DNA from: RGIG3178 sp964533965
GTDB taxonomy: Bacteria; Bacillota; Clostridia; Christensenellales; QAND01
Reading direction: 5' to 3'
Assembly: GCA_964533965.1 (NCBI GenBank)
Contig: CAZHNN010000012.1
Span: 14,265 to 78,264, forward strand
DNA: 64,000 nt
A program made the translations under genes and the position numbers. How positions within the stretch are numbered: position 1 is the first letter of the stretch; each line of letters starts with the position of its first letter. The notes beneath the pieces were generated by a model. The model was not told the origin of the DNA. It did no database searches and was given only the letters and a program-made list of their open reading frames with translations. Positions 1-8,077 of the stretch are shown here, in pieces.

Positions 1-48
1 GTGTGTATTATAGTGTGTATTATAGTGTGTAATATAGTATGTATTATG
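1..48. repeat. 12-nt AT-rich tandem repeat upstream of rnfC
   Basis: Four consecutive 12-nt units: GTGTGTATTATA twice exactly, then GTGTGTAATATA, then GTATGTATTATG. The array starts at the window edge, so it may continue to the left. Each exact unit contains TGTGTATTAT, which resembles an extended -10 element (TGn-TATTAT). The array could therefore carry the rnf promoter, but that is inference. Confidence 0.75.
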
Positions 49-77
49 CTGTGTATCCACAGAAATGAGGTGGTTGT

Positions 78-1448
78 TTGAGGGCACTGCGGTTCGGAAT
101 GGGTGGCGTTGCGCCGCTCCGAAAACAGCATGAAGGCAAAGCCGTCACACAGGATAAGGCCATAGTGACGCTTGACGCTGGGAAAATTGTCAGCATCCCG
201 CTGATGCAAAATACAGGTGTAGCATGCAAATCCATCGTTAAGCCCGGGCAACGTGTATGTGTCGGAGAGAAGATTGCCGAACCGGAAGGATATGTGGGAG
301 CGCCTGTACACGCGAGCGTATCAGGCAAGGTCGTTGCAATCAGAGATTTGCTGCATGTCACAGGGCAGCGCCTTCCTCACGTTGAAATCGAAAATGATAC
401 TCTCTATGAGATATATAGCGGTCTGAAATCCCATTCGTTGGCACAGGCATTAGAGCTGTCTCCGGATGAGTTGAGGAATATCGTCAAAGAAGCAGGCATC
501 GTTGGCGCAGGCGGCGCAACGTTCCCCACACACGTCAAACTGAATGTCCCAAAGGACAAAAACATCGACACGCTTTTGATAAACGGTGCGGAGTGCGAGC
601 CGTTCATTACCGCCGATTACCGCTTGATGCTCGAACAGAGCGATCGCATAGCAGATGGTATCGCCATTGCGATGCGTATCCTTTGCGTTGACATAGCCGT
701 CATTGGTATCGAGGACAACAAACCGAAGGCGATCGAGGCATTGGAAAAAGCATCAAAAAAACATCGCGGCATATCCGTAGCCATTCTCAGGACGAGATAT
801 CCGCAGGGATCCGAAAAACAATTGATCGAAGAGGTGCTCAAAAAGCGCGTCCCATCCGGCAAACTGCCAATGGATGTGGAATGTGTCGTGTGCAACGTAG
901 GAACCTGCGCGGCGATAGCCGAGGCTGTACTGACCGGGATGCCGATGATAAGCCGCGTCACTACGGTGACCGGCAGTGTAGTGAACCCGCAGAACCTGCG
1001 CATACGCATCGGTATATCGTTTGCCGATGCCATTCAAGCCTGCGGCGGATACGCAGGGGAGCCTGTAAAGCTTATCTCCGGCGGCCCTATGATGGGCGTT
1101 ACGCAGAGTGAAGACAGTGTATGCGTTGTCAAGGGAACGTCGGCCATCCTCGTTCTTGGTGCACAGTACACATCTACAGGTCAAGAGCTCAACTGTGTTC
1201 GCTGCGGGAAATGCGTGATTGTATGCCCGATGGGCCTGGTACCATCCTCCATCGATCTGTGGTCGCGCAACGGCGATTGGGACCGTGCGGAGGATTATCT
1301 GGCCAATAACTGCATCGAATGCGGCTGCTGCGCCTATATATGTCCGAGCAAACGGCATCTTGTGCAAAGCATCCGCATCGCCAAGGCAGAGCTGGCAAAG
1401 CGACAGCGAGAACGTGCTGTAAAAGTGCAGGGAGGGGTAAAACCATGA
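78..1448 (+). CDS. rnfC: Rnf complex subunit RnfC, NADH-oxidising iron-sulfur flavoprotein
   Basis: Peripheral NADH-oxidising subunit of the Rnf complex, which couples electron flow between ferredoxin and NAD to Na+ or H+ transport. The 456-residue product has the N-terminal barrel-sandwich (lipoyl-like) region, a glycine-rich GAGGATFPTHVKL nucleotide/FMN motif near residue 150, and two C-terminal [4Fe-4S] motifs: CVRCGKCVIVCP from residue 373 and CIECGCCAYICP from residue 412. The start is TTG at 78, with GAGGTGG at 68-73 as ribosome binding site. The usual N-terminal GGIHP motif appears as GGVAP. It is the first gene of the rnf operon seen here, and rnfD starts 4 nt before its stop. The family is certain; the N-terminus is fairly sure. 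Confidence 0.95.
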   Translation: MRALRFGMGGVAPLRKQHEGKAVTQDKAIVTLDAGKIVSIPLMQNTGVACKSIVKPGQRVCVGEKIAEPEGYVGAPVHASVSGKVVAIRDLLHVTGQRLPHVEIENDTLYEIYSGLKSHSLAQALELSPDELRNIVKEAGIVGAGGATFPTHVKLNVPKDKNIDTLLINGAECEPFITADYRLMLEQSDRIADGIAIAMRILCVDIAVIGIEDNKPKAIEALEKASKKHRGISVAILRTRYPQGSEKQLIEEVLKKRVPSGKLPMDVECVVCNVGTCAAIAEAVLTGMPMISRVTTVTGSVVNPQNLRIRIGISFADAIQACGGYAGEPVKLISGGPMMGVTQSEDSVCVVKGTSAILVLGAQYTSTGQELNCVRCGKCVIVCPMGLVPSSIDLWSRNGDWDRAEDYLANNCIECGCCAYICPSKRHLVQSIRIAKAELAKRQRERAVKVQGGVKP

Positions 1449-2428
1449 ACGCAAAATTTACCATTTCCTCGTCCCCGCATATCCATTCGCCACAGAAGGT
1501 CAACAGGATCATGGCGGACGTCTGCCTGGCGCTGTTGCCGGCTGCCGTGTTCGGCGTTGTACGTTTCGGGCTGTATTCAGCCTGGGTACTGATGTCCTCT
1601 ATCCTCGGAACGGTACTTACGGAATGGGTGGGATGCAAGCTCTTGCGAAAACCCGTAAGCGTGGGCGACGGCTCTGCAGTTGTGACGGGGCTGCTTATTG
1701 GCATGTGCTGCCCGCCGTATGTTCCGCTTTGGCTGCCGTTTGTTGGCGGTGTATTCGCGATCGCAATCGTTAAGCTGCCGTTTGGCGGCCTTGGCCACAA
1801 CTTTTTGAATCCGGCTCTTGCCGCGCGGGCGTTCCTTATGGCAAGCTGGCCTTCGTTGATGACGCAATGGAAACCGGCCGAGATCGTCTCGAAAGCGACG
1901 GAAACCGTGTCGTCGGCAACGCCGCTTGCTGCACACAAGCTTGGCGCACAGGTGAACTATGGCGATCTCCTTTTGGGCAATGTGGACGGATCCATCGGCG
2001 AGGTGTGCAAATGGGCATTGCTGTTGGGTGCTTTGTATCTAGTTGTGCGGTGGGTTATCAACCTGCACACGCCGATTGGCTATCTGGCGGGGCTATTCGT
2101 GTTCAGCTGGATTTTCGGCGGTAAAGCCGGCTTGTTTACAGGGGATGGATTGTTTGCCATCCTTTCAGGCGGAGCGATGTTGGGCGCATTCTTTATGTGC
2201 AACGATTATGTGACGTCACCGATCACCGGAAAAGGGCAATTCCTTATGGGCTTGGGTGCGGGCGTCTTGACGGGGCTTATCCGTATTTTCGGCTCCTATG
2301 TGGAAGGCGTAACCTACGCCATCCTGTTCATGAACGTGCTGACGCCGCTCATCGACCGCTTCGTCCGGCCCAGGGCATTCGGCGAGGCGGAAAAACGCGC
2401 TCGGCTCTTGGAGGGATCAAAGCGATGA
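1445..2428 (+). CDS. rnfD: Rnf complex membrane subunit RnfD
   Basis: Integral membrane subunit of the Rnf complex; in characterised relatives it carries a covalently bound FMN on threonine. The 327-residue product is very hydrophobic, with about nine or ten membrane segments. It contains SSATPL around Thr159, which matches the flavin-attachment motif region (S-x-A-T) of RnfD/NqrB. The ATG at 1445 was chosen because MNAKFTISSSPHIHS is the family N-terminus and GGAGGGG precedes it; the longer reading frame upstream is not family-like. It overlaps the rnfC stop by 4 nt and is followed by an ATGA overlap with rnfE, so the subunits are translationally coupled. Confidence 0.95.
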   Translation: MNAKFTISSSPHIHSPQKVNRIMADVCLALLPAAVFGVVRFGLYSAWVLMSSILGTVLTEWVGCKLLRKPVSVGDGSAVVTGLLIGMCCPPYVPLWLPFVGGVFAIAIVKLPFGGLGHNFLNPALAARAFLMASWPSLMTQWKPAEIVSKATETVSSATPLAAHKLGAQVNYGDLLLGNVDGSIGEVCKWALLLGALYLVVRWVINLHTPIGYLAGLFVFSWIFGGKAGLFTGDGLFAILSGGAMLGAFFMCNDYVTSPITGKGQFLMGLGAGVLTGLIRIFGSYVEGVTYAILFMNVLTPLIDRFVRPRAFGEAEKRARLLEGSKR

Positions 2429-3039
2429 AGCTCAAAAAGGTATTTTGGAACGGCATCATTCCCGAAAACCCGACCTTGCGGCTGGTATTGGGAACCTGTC
2501 CCACCATCGCCATCAGCAAGGCGGCGATCAACGGCTTGGGCATGGGCTTGGCTGCGACGTTCGTGCTGGTAGGAAGCAACGTCATGGTGTCGCTTTTACG
2601 AAATTTCATTCCGAGCAAGGCGCGCATACCCGCTTTTGTGGTGATCATTGCGACCTTTGTCACGATCGTGGATCTTTTAATCAAAGCGTATTCACCTGCG
2701 TTGTACAGCGCGCTTGGCATTTTCATACCGCTTATCGTTGTCAATTGCATCATACTTGCGCGCGCAGAGGCTTTTGCAAGCCAGAACGGCGTGATGGCAT
2801 CACTGATGGATGGCGTTGGCATGGGGCTTGGATTCACGCTTGCGCTTACGTTCATATCTGCGGTGCGCGAAGTGCTGGGCAACGGCACGCTGTTTGGTAT
2901 CTCATTGTTCGGCGCGGGATTTGAGCCCATAGCAATGTTTGCGCAATCTCCTGGCGGGTTCATCGTATTCGGTTTTACTATCGGAGCTGCCAATGCCATC
3001 ATCAATTGGCGTGCTCGCCGAAAGGAGGCACATGCCTGA
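2425..3039 (+). CDS. rnfE: Rnf complex membrane subunit RnfE
   Basis: Small six-helix membrane subunit of the Rnf complex, homologous to NqrD. The 204-residue protein begins with KVFWNGIIPENPTLRLVLGTCP, where the conserved Cys of the first helix lies; paired RnfA/RnfE cysteines are known to hold an intramembrane iron-sulfur cluster. A second conserved Cys sits in the VVNCIILARAEAFA helix. It starts at ATG 2425 inside the rnfD stop (ATGA). In the usual clostridial order C-D-G-E-A-B, rnfG should lie between D and E, but there is no room for it here. Confidence 0.95.
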   Translation: MKLKKVFWNGIIPENPTLRLVLGTCPTIAISKAAINGLGMGLAATFVLVGSNVMVSLLRNFIPSKARIPAFVVIIATFVTIVDLLIKAYSPALYSALGIFIPLIVVNCIILARAEAFASQNGVMASLMDGVGMGLGFTLALTFISAVREVLGNGTLFGISLFGAGFEPIAMFAQSPGGFIVFGFTIGAANAIINWRARRKEAHA

Positions 3040-3635
3040 TGTCGGGTTTCATGCAGTCGCTTTTAATATTGATCAACGCAGTATTCGTCAATAATATTGT
3101 CATGTCGCAGTTTCTGGGCATCTGTCCGTTTTTGGGCGTTTCCAAGAAATTGGACACAGCTATTTCGATGGGCCTAGCGGTCACGTTTGTGATGGCGCTC
3201 GCCAGCGTCATCACCTATCTGATCCAATACGGGGTTTTGGTACCGCTGCACATCGAATATATGCAGACAATCGTATTCATTCTGGTCATCGCAGCGCTGG
3301 TGCAGTTCGTGGAGATGGTGATAAACAAGTCCTCGCCTGCGCTGTACAGGGCGCTTGGCATCTATTTGCCGCTTATCACAACCAACTGCGCGGTATTGGG
3401 CGTTGCCATATTGAACATTCAGGAAGGCTATAGCCTGTTCAACACGCTGGTCAACGGCATCAGTGTGGGGCTTTCGTTCCTGTTCGCCATCGTTCTGTTC
3501 TCCGGCATACGCGAGCGGCTGGAGACCAGCAATATCCCGCCTGCGCTGCAGGGGTTTCCCATTGCGTTGATTTCTGCAGGGCTGATGAGCATCGCGTTCT
3601 TCGGCTTTGCAGGGCTGACCAGTTCGCTACTGTAA
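3039..3635 (+). CDS. rnfA: Rnf complex membrane subunit RnfA
   Basis: Six-helix membrane subunit, homologous to NqrE and to its neighbour RnfE, with inverted membrane topology relative to RnfE. The 198-residue product has the signature VNNIVMSQFLGICPFLG in helix 1 (conserved Cys) and LITTNCAVLGVA in a later helix (second conserved Cys); these are the cluster ligands facing RnfE. The ATG at 3039 overlaps the rnfE stop (TGATG), and AAAGGAGG lies at 3021-3028. Upstream in-frame codons belong to the end of rnfE and were not used. Confidence 0.95.
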   Translation: MSGFMQSLLILINAVFVNNIVMSQFLGICPFLGVSKKLDTAISMGLAVTFVMALASVITYLIQYGVLVPLHIEYMQTIVFILVIAALVQFVEMVINKSSPALYRALGIYLPLITTNCAVLGVAILNIQEGYSLFNTLVNGISVGLSFLFAIVLFSGIRERLETSNIPPALQGFPIALISAGLMSIAFFGFAGLTSSLL

Positions 3636-3645
3636 GGAGGATTCG

Positions 3646-4437
3646 ATGTCCATTCTCATACCAACGCTCATCATCGGTGTTCTTGGCCTCTGTTTCGGGC
3701 TTCTGTTGGGCTATGCGGGAAAGAAGTTTGCAGTGGAACAGGATGAACGCGTTCTGCAGATCCGCACGTTGTTGCCCGGCGCCAACTGCGGGGGCTGCGG
3801 AAATCCGAGCTGCGATGCCTTCGCGGCGCTGCTGGCCGCAGGCAAAGTCGATATAGGCGGCTGCGCGGTAAACTCGGCGGATAACCGCAAAGCCATCGGG
3901 GCACTATTGGGAGTGGATGTAAAGGAACTCCTGCCCGGCTCAGCCGTTGTCTTGTGTCAGGGAACGGAGGAAAACTGCCCGCGTAAAGCGACATATGACG
4001 GGCTTTCAACTTGCAAGGCGGCAAGCATGGCCGGTGGTACGAAGGGCTGTGCGCAGGCTTGCTTGGGCTTGGGGGACTGCGTAAAGGCTTGCGCTTTCGG
4101 TGCTATTTCCATCAAAGACGGTGTGGCAGCGGTCGATATGCTTAAATGCACCGCGTGTGGCACCTGCGTCAAGACATGCCCGAATGGGGTCTTGCGCGTT
4201 CTTCCCAAAGGGAACACCGCACGCGTGCTATGCCGGACACAGCTTGTACCGCGCGAAGCCCGAAACACATGTAAAACCGCGTGTATCAAGTGCCAACTTT
4301 GCGTGAAGAGCTGCCCTGAAAACGCCATAACGTATACTGACAACCACATTGAAGTGGATAGGGAAAAATGCACAGGATGCGGGATATGCGTCAATACTTG
4401 CCCCACAAAGGCGATCGCATTGGGCAATATGCAATGA
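3646..4437 (+). CDS. rnfB: Rnf complex ferredoxin subunit RnfB
   Basis: Ferredoxin-interacting subunit of Rnf. The 263-residue product has one N-terminal membrane anchor (residues about 5-25) and then a [4Fe-4S] motif with C48, C51 and C56 (NCGGCGNPSC) plus a later Cys near GGCAVN. Bacterial-type ferredoxin repeats follow, including CTACGTCVKTCP, CIKCQLCVKSCP and CTGCGICVNTCP. The 263-residue length fits clostridial RnfB with extra clusters. A good ribosome binding site (AAGGAGG) lies between rnfA and this ATG. It is the last gene of the operon, followed by a weak terminator at about 4518. Confidence 0.95.
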   Translation: MSILIPTLIIGVLGLCFGLLLGYAGKKFAVEQDERVLQIRTLLPGANCGGCGNPSCDAFAALLAAGKVDIGGCAVNSADNRKAIGALLGVDVKELLPGSAVVLCQGTEENCPRKATYDGLSTCKAASMAGGTKGCAQACLGLGDCVKACAFGAISIKDGVAAVDMLKCTACGTCVKTCPNGVLRVLPKGNTARVLCRTQLVPREARNTCKTACIKCQLCVKSCPENAITYTDNHIEVDREKCTGCGICVNTCPTKAIALGNMQ

Positions 4438-4517
4438 GCCCGGTGCGGAGGATGAAATACAACGCGAATTCGTAACTCGTCCGTCCGTCAGACTCTTCGA
4501 TTTTGCAGACAGTAAGG

Positions 4518-4537
4518 CCGACGACGTCGGTTTTTTT
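4518..4537 (+). terminator. weak intrinsic terminator after rnfB
   Basis: Stem CCGAC (4518-4522), loop GAC, stem GTCGG (4526-4530), followed by seven T. The short stem suggests partial termination before maf, whose ribosome binding site (AAGGAGG) starts 12 nt later. Confidence 0.55.
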
Positions 4538-4553
4538 CATCAAGGAGGAAAAT

Positions 4554-5123
4554 ATGCAAATCATTCTGGCGTCCCAATCTCCCAGACGGCGCGAAGCGCT
4601 TACGCAGATGGGCATTAAATATACATGGATAGAGCCGATGATAGAGGAGACGCTGCCCGATGGCATACAGGCGCAGCAGGGCGTTCAGCTTTTGGCTATG
4701 CGCAAGGCGGAAGTCGTGGCTGAGAAGAACCCGCAGGCTATCTGCATCGGTGCCGATACGCTGGTCGTGCTGCAGGATCAAATCATGGGAAAACCGAAGG
4801 ATGAGGAGGATGCGTATGACATGCTCCATAAGCTTTCTGGCAACAGCCATGATGTCTATACAGGCCTCTGCGTTTGCCAAAAAGCCGTGGGAAAGACGTT
4901 GACTGATTTCAGGCGTTCCGTCGTACGCTTTCTTCCGATGAGCGACAGGGAGATACGCGATTATATAGCATCGGGAGAGCCGATGGATAAAGCAGGAGCA
5001 TATGGAATTCAAGGGAAAGCAGGTGCGTTCATACACGGCATCGTGGGCAGTTACGACAATGTGGTAGGCCTTCCGATGTCACTGTTAAGGCAAATGTTAA
5101 TGGAATTTGATCTGGATATTTAA
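4554..5123 (+). CDS. maf: Maf family nucleotide pyrophosphatase (septum-formation inhibitor type)
   Basis: Maf proteins hydrolyse non-canonical or modified nucleoside triphosphates to monophosphates in the cytoplasm and influence division in Bacillus. The 189-residue protein has the N-terminal signature ILASQSPRRREAL, then ADTLVV and GKPKDEEDAYDML, and the C-terminal AGAYGIQGKAGAFI, all conserved Maf blocks. The ATG at 4554 sits behind a strong AAGGAGG; an upstream in-frame extension runs through the terminator and is not used. Maf next to mreB is the classic Firmicute arrangement and leads into the rod-shape cluster. Confidence 0.95.
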   Translation: MQIILASQSPRRREALTQMGIKYTWIEPMIEETLPDGIQAQQGVQLLAMRKAEVVAEKNPQAICIGADTLVVLQDQIMGKPKDEEDAYDMLHKLSGNSHDVYTGLCVCQKAVGKTLTDFRRSVVRFLPMSDREIRDYIASGEPMDKAGAYGIQGKAGAFIHGIVGSYDNVVGLPMSLLRQMLMEFDLDI

Positions 5124-5500
5124 ATATGTACATGTATTTATAGTATAATTACCTAACAAGGTGTTGGTGATTGGAAAGTAATGGAAAATCAGATTGAGAA
5201 TTTATAGGAATTGTCGCTAAAAACCCAATATTCATATAAACACGCAAATAGGATTTGAAGTGCGGAAAACACCGCACTTATTTTTTACGCCGGAAATAAA
5301 CGCTTTTGGTATAAAGAGAATGCTGTTAGAGTGTAAAAGCCTTTGCCATGAAACAGGATGCTGCCCCGTCTGCGCTAGGAATGCGGCTTTTAAGGTATTG
5401 GTAGTCCTACAAACGCGGATGTACAGAATAGCATAGACAAAACTTGGGAATACTCTGCGTAGCTTTCGCTGTTGCAAAATGGCGGGTAAGGAGGACTGGG
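5124..5500. other. intergenic region maf-mreB
   Basis: This 377-bp region without a gene holds an intrinsic terminator at 5258-5286, a TATAAT at 5144-5149 without a convincing -35, and the mreB ribosome binding site AAGGAGG at 5488-5494. I see no family-like reading frame in it. Confidence 0.6.
5258..5286 (+). terminator. intrinsic terminator downstream of maf
   Basis: Eight-base-pair stem AAGTGCGG/CCGCACTT with loop AAAACA, followed by ATTTTTT. It probably ends the maf transcript. Confidence 0.8.
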
Positions 5501-6538
5501 ATGGCAATCAATCTGATGGGCCGTGACTTGGCCATTGACCTTGGAACAGCCAATACGCTCGTATACATGCGTGGCAAGGGAATTATCCTGCGCGAGCCGT
5601 CGGTGGTGGCGGTGAGAAACGGAGCGAGGCGCGAAGTGGTGGCAGTCGGCGAGGAAGCCAGGGACATGATCGGGCGTACGCCGGGCAACATCGTGGCGAT
5701 CCGTCCGTTGAAGGAAGGGGTCATTGCGGACTTTGACATCACCGAGGTGATGCTCAAATATTTCATTCGAAAAGCGGTGCCGCGGACGTCGTCGTTGTTC
5801 AATCCGCGTGTCGTGCTGTGCGTGCCTTGCGGCATCACGGAAGTGGAGCGAAGGGCGGTGGAAGAGGCGACGCGCAGCGCGGGTGCCCGCGAGGCACTTT
5901 TAATGGAAGAGCCGATGGCAGCGGCAATCGGAGCAGGACTGGATGTGTATGCGCCCTGCGGCTGCATGATCGTGGACATAGGCGGAGGAACTGCGGAAAT
6001 CGCGGTGCTTTCCCTTGGCGGCATCGTCACATCGAGGAGCCTTCGCGTAGGTGGCAACAACATGGATGATGCCATCGTGGATTATATCCGCCGCGAATAC
6101 AACATGATGATCGGCGAACGCACGGCCGAAGAGATCAAAATCCGCATCGGCAGCGTGTATCCCGTGCAGGAGGAACGCAGCCTTGAGGTGCGCGGACGCG
6201 ATCTGATCAACGGATTGCCCTGTACCATCACGATCAATTCGCGCGAGATACGACATGCGTTGCGGGAGCCCGTATCCGTTATCGTGGCAGCCGTCAGGCA
6301 AACGCTGGAGCAAACGCCGCCGGAGCTCTCCGGCGACATCATGCAAAGTGGCATCACGCTTTCGGGCGGTACGGCATATTTGACGGGATTGCAGCAGCTG
6401 TTGCAGGTGGAGACAGGAATGCCCGTTCACGTGGCGCCAAATCCGCTGGATTGCGTCGTCATGGGCGCAAGCTATGTGGTGGATGGGCTTAGCAGTTCAC
6501 ACAAGCCACTGCAGCGCGTTCGGATGGAAAGTGTATGA
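5501..6538 (+). CDS. mreB: rod-shape determining protein MreB
   Basis: Bacterial actin that organises lateral cell-wall synthesis at the inner face of the membrane. The 345-residue protein shows the actin-fold ATP motifs: DLAIDLGTANTLVY (phosphate 1), MIVDIGGGTAEIAVLSLGG (phosphate 2), and SGGTAYLTGLQ (adenosine). The ATG at 5501 follows AAGGAGG at 5488-5494; an upstream in-frame frame adds 19 unlikely residues and is not used. It heads the mreB-mreC-mreD-PBP2-rodA block, though a separate promoter lies before mreC. Confidence 0.96.
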   Translation: MAINLMGRDLAIDLGTANTLVYMRGKGIILREPSVVAVRNGARREVVAVGEEARDMIGRTPGNIVAIRPLKEGVIADFDITEVMLKYFIRKAVPRTSSLFNPRVVLCVPCGITEVERRAVEEATRSAGAREALLMEEPMAAAIGAGLDVYAPCGCMIVDIGGGTAEIAVLSLGGIVTSRSLRVGGNNMDDAIVDYIRREYNMMIGERTAEEIKIRIGSVYPVQEERSLEVRGRDLINGLPCTITINSREIRHALREPVSVIVAAVRQTLEQTPPELSGDIMQSGITLSGGTAYLTGLQQLLQVETGMPVHVAPNPLDCVVMGASYVVDGLSSSHKPLQRVRMESV

Positions 6539-6593
6539 ATTGTGGCAAAAGCATGGTAAATCTAGCTAATCGACGGTATTTGCGGGCTTGGAG

Positions 6594-6622
6594 TGGAAAG
6601 CGGGCAGCGGATATGATATAAT
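6594..6622 (+). promoter_or_regulatory. candidate promoter for mreCD-PBP2-rodA
   Basis: An extended -10 element, TGA-TATAAT, with the hexamer at 6617-6622, lies in the 150-bp mreB-mreC gap. The -35 at 6594-6599 (TGGAAA) is weak at 17 nt spacing. It would allow mreC onward to be expressed apart from mreB. Confidence 0.6.
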
Positions 6623-6691
6623 GGCACCGCCTGTGATGGCTTGTCCATTCCTTTATGTAAATGCAGGCAAAACCGACGATGAGGGTGGATC

Positions 6692-7540
6692 ATGCGCTTT
6701 TTAAACGACCGGCCGTTGTTGATCACGATTGCCATTACGCTGGCGCTGCTGATCGTGATGTTCGCGTTCGGGTCCGGCGGTAAGACGTCGGGAGCGGAGA
6801 ATCTGGTGGGTAGCACCACAAACGGCATTCAGAGCATCTTCAGCGGGATCGCCAACGGCGTGGGAGGCTTCTTCAAGAGTATCTTCTCGCCAAGCGATCT
6901 GGAAAAGGAAAATATAGCGCTGCAGGCACAGATAGCGCAATTGCAGCAACAGGTACAGACCATGCAGGAACTTCAGGCCGAAAACGAGCGCCTAAAGGGC
7001 CTGCTTTCGTATGCACAGAACAACGTAACATACTCGTATATCACGGCAAAAGTCACCACCAAGGACCCGGGGTATTACTTTGATACGTTTGTCATCAACG
7101 CCGGATACAACGACGGCGTTGCCGTAAACGATGCCGTTATCACGGCCGATGGGCTGGTAGGGCGGGTCATTGAGACGGGCGGAACATACAGCAAGGTCAT
7201 GGCGATCATCGATTCGCGAAGCTCCGTGAGCGGTACCGTTGAGCGTACACGCGACAACGGCGTCGTAAACGGCTTGTCCAAGTCCGAAAGCACAAACGGC
7301 AACTGCGAGATGGTGTTCCTTCCGCTGGAAGCCGAACTGTTGCCGGGTGACAGGGTGATATCCAACGGACTTGGCGGCGTGTTCCCCAGCGGTTTTGTAA
7401 TCGGCACCGTGGTGGAAGTATCCACTTCAGGTACGAGCACAACAGGCAAATCGGTCGTGGTAAAGCCATCTGTGGATTTTCTGCATTTGGAAGAAGTCAT
7501 GATCGTTAAGCAAACGAAGACGGGAAGTCAGAAGCCATGA
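6692..7540 (+). CDS. mreC: rod-shape determining protein MreC
   Basis: Bitopic scaffold protein that links MreB to the extracytoplasmic elongation machinery and PBP2. The 282-residue product has a short cytoplasmic N-terminus, one membrane segment (about residues 9-26), a coiled coil (about 65-100, rich in Leu/Gln/Glu heptads), and the paired beta-barrel domain with GRVIETGGTYSKVMAIID and a SNGLGGVFPSGFVIGTV block. The ATG at 6692 has GAGGGTGG just upstream. Its stop overlaps mreD (ATGA). Confidence 0.95.
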   Translation: MRFLNDRPLLITIAITLALLIVMFAFGSGGKTSGAENLVGSTTNGIQSIFSGIANGVGGFFKSIFSPSDLEKENIALQAQIAQLQQQVQTMQELQAENERLKGLLSYAQNNVTYSYITAKVTTKDPGYYFDTFVINAGYNDGVAVNDAVITADGLVGRVIETGGTYSKVMAIIDSRSSVSGTVERTRDNGVVNGLSKSESTNGNCEMVFLPLEAELLPGDRVISNGLGGVFPSGFVIGTVVEVSTSGTSTTGKSVVVKPSVDFLHLEEVMIVKQTKTGSQKP

Positions 7541-8049
7541 GGCGCTTTACGCTGTTCCTCATCCTGTTGGCGGCAGTCTGTCTGGATTGCGCTGTGATGA
7601 CGAAGCTGGAGATCTTCGGCATTAAGCCAAGCATCACGCTGTGCATACTCATGAGCGTCGCCGTGGCATACGGCAAGCTCAGTTCTGCGCTTGTGGGGCT
7701 TGCCATGGGGCTGATCCTGGATGTTTTATTCGCCCCGGCACGCGGGTTTTATGCGCTGCAGAACTTGTTGACCGGCTATGCGGCGGGCGTCATTCTCTCC
7801 AGGGGAATGCGGGATGATGCGATGCTCATCGGCATCCTTGCAATCGGCATGTTCATGCTACGCGAATTGATAGGCGCAGTTCTGGCATTGGTACTTGGCG
7901 TAAAAATAGGGAATTTCTTCCTGTTGCTTATTCGTTATCTCCTGCCTTCAGCTATTTTGACCGGCATTGTTTGCATTCCGTTGTTTACGCTTCTGCGCTC
8001 GTTTATGACTTCGGGATATATGAAACGCCGCCGGGTTGGACTTGATTGA
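7537..8049 (+). CDS. mreD: rod-shape determining protein MreD
   Basis: Polytopic membrane partner of MreC in the elongasome. The 170-residue protein is almost entirely hydrophobic with about five membrane helices and has the family-typical pattern SALVGLAMGLILDVLFAPARGFYAL. The ATG overlaps the mreC stop, so the pair is translationally coupled. Identification rests on length, hydropathy, this motif and position. Confidence 0.92.
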   Translation: MRRFTLFLILLAAVCLDCAVMTKLEIFGIKPSITLCILMSVAVAYGKLSSALVGLAMGLILDVLFAPARGFYALQNLLTGYAAGVILSRGMRDDAMLIGILAIGMFMLRELIGAVLALVLGVKIGNFFLLLIRYLLPSAILTGIVCIPLFTLLRSFMTSGYMKRRRVGLD

Positions 8050-8077
8050 GTTGCTTTAAGGTAAAGGGGGCAAACTC

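Noticed and set aside
753..1938. Long open frames on the minus strand opposite rnfC and rnfD (up to 249 codons).
   Set aside because: They lie opposite clear Rnf genes, lack ribosome binding sites and resemble no protein family. They are a by-product of GC-rich codon use.
2425..3635. Possible tandem gene duplication of a membrane protein.
   Set aside because: The two proteins are RnfE and RnfA, which are homologous subunits in every Rnf/Nqr complex. This is not a recent duplication.
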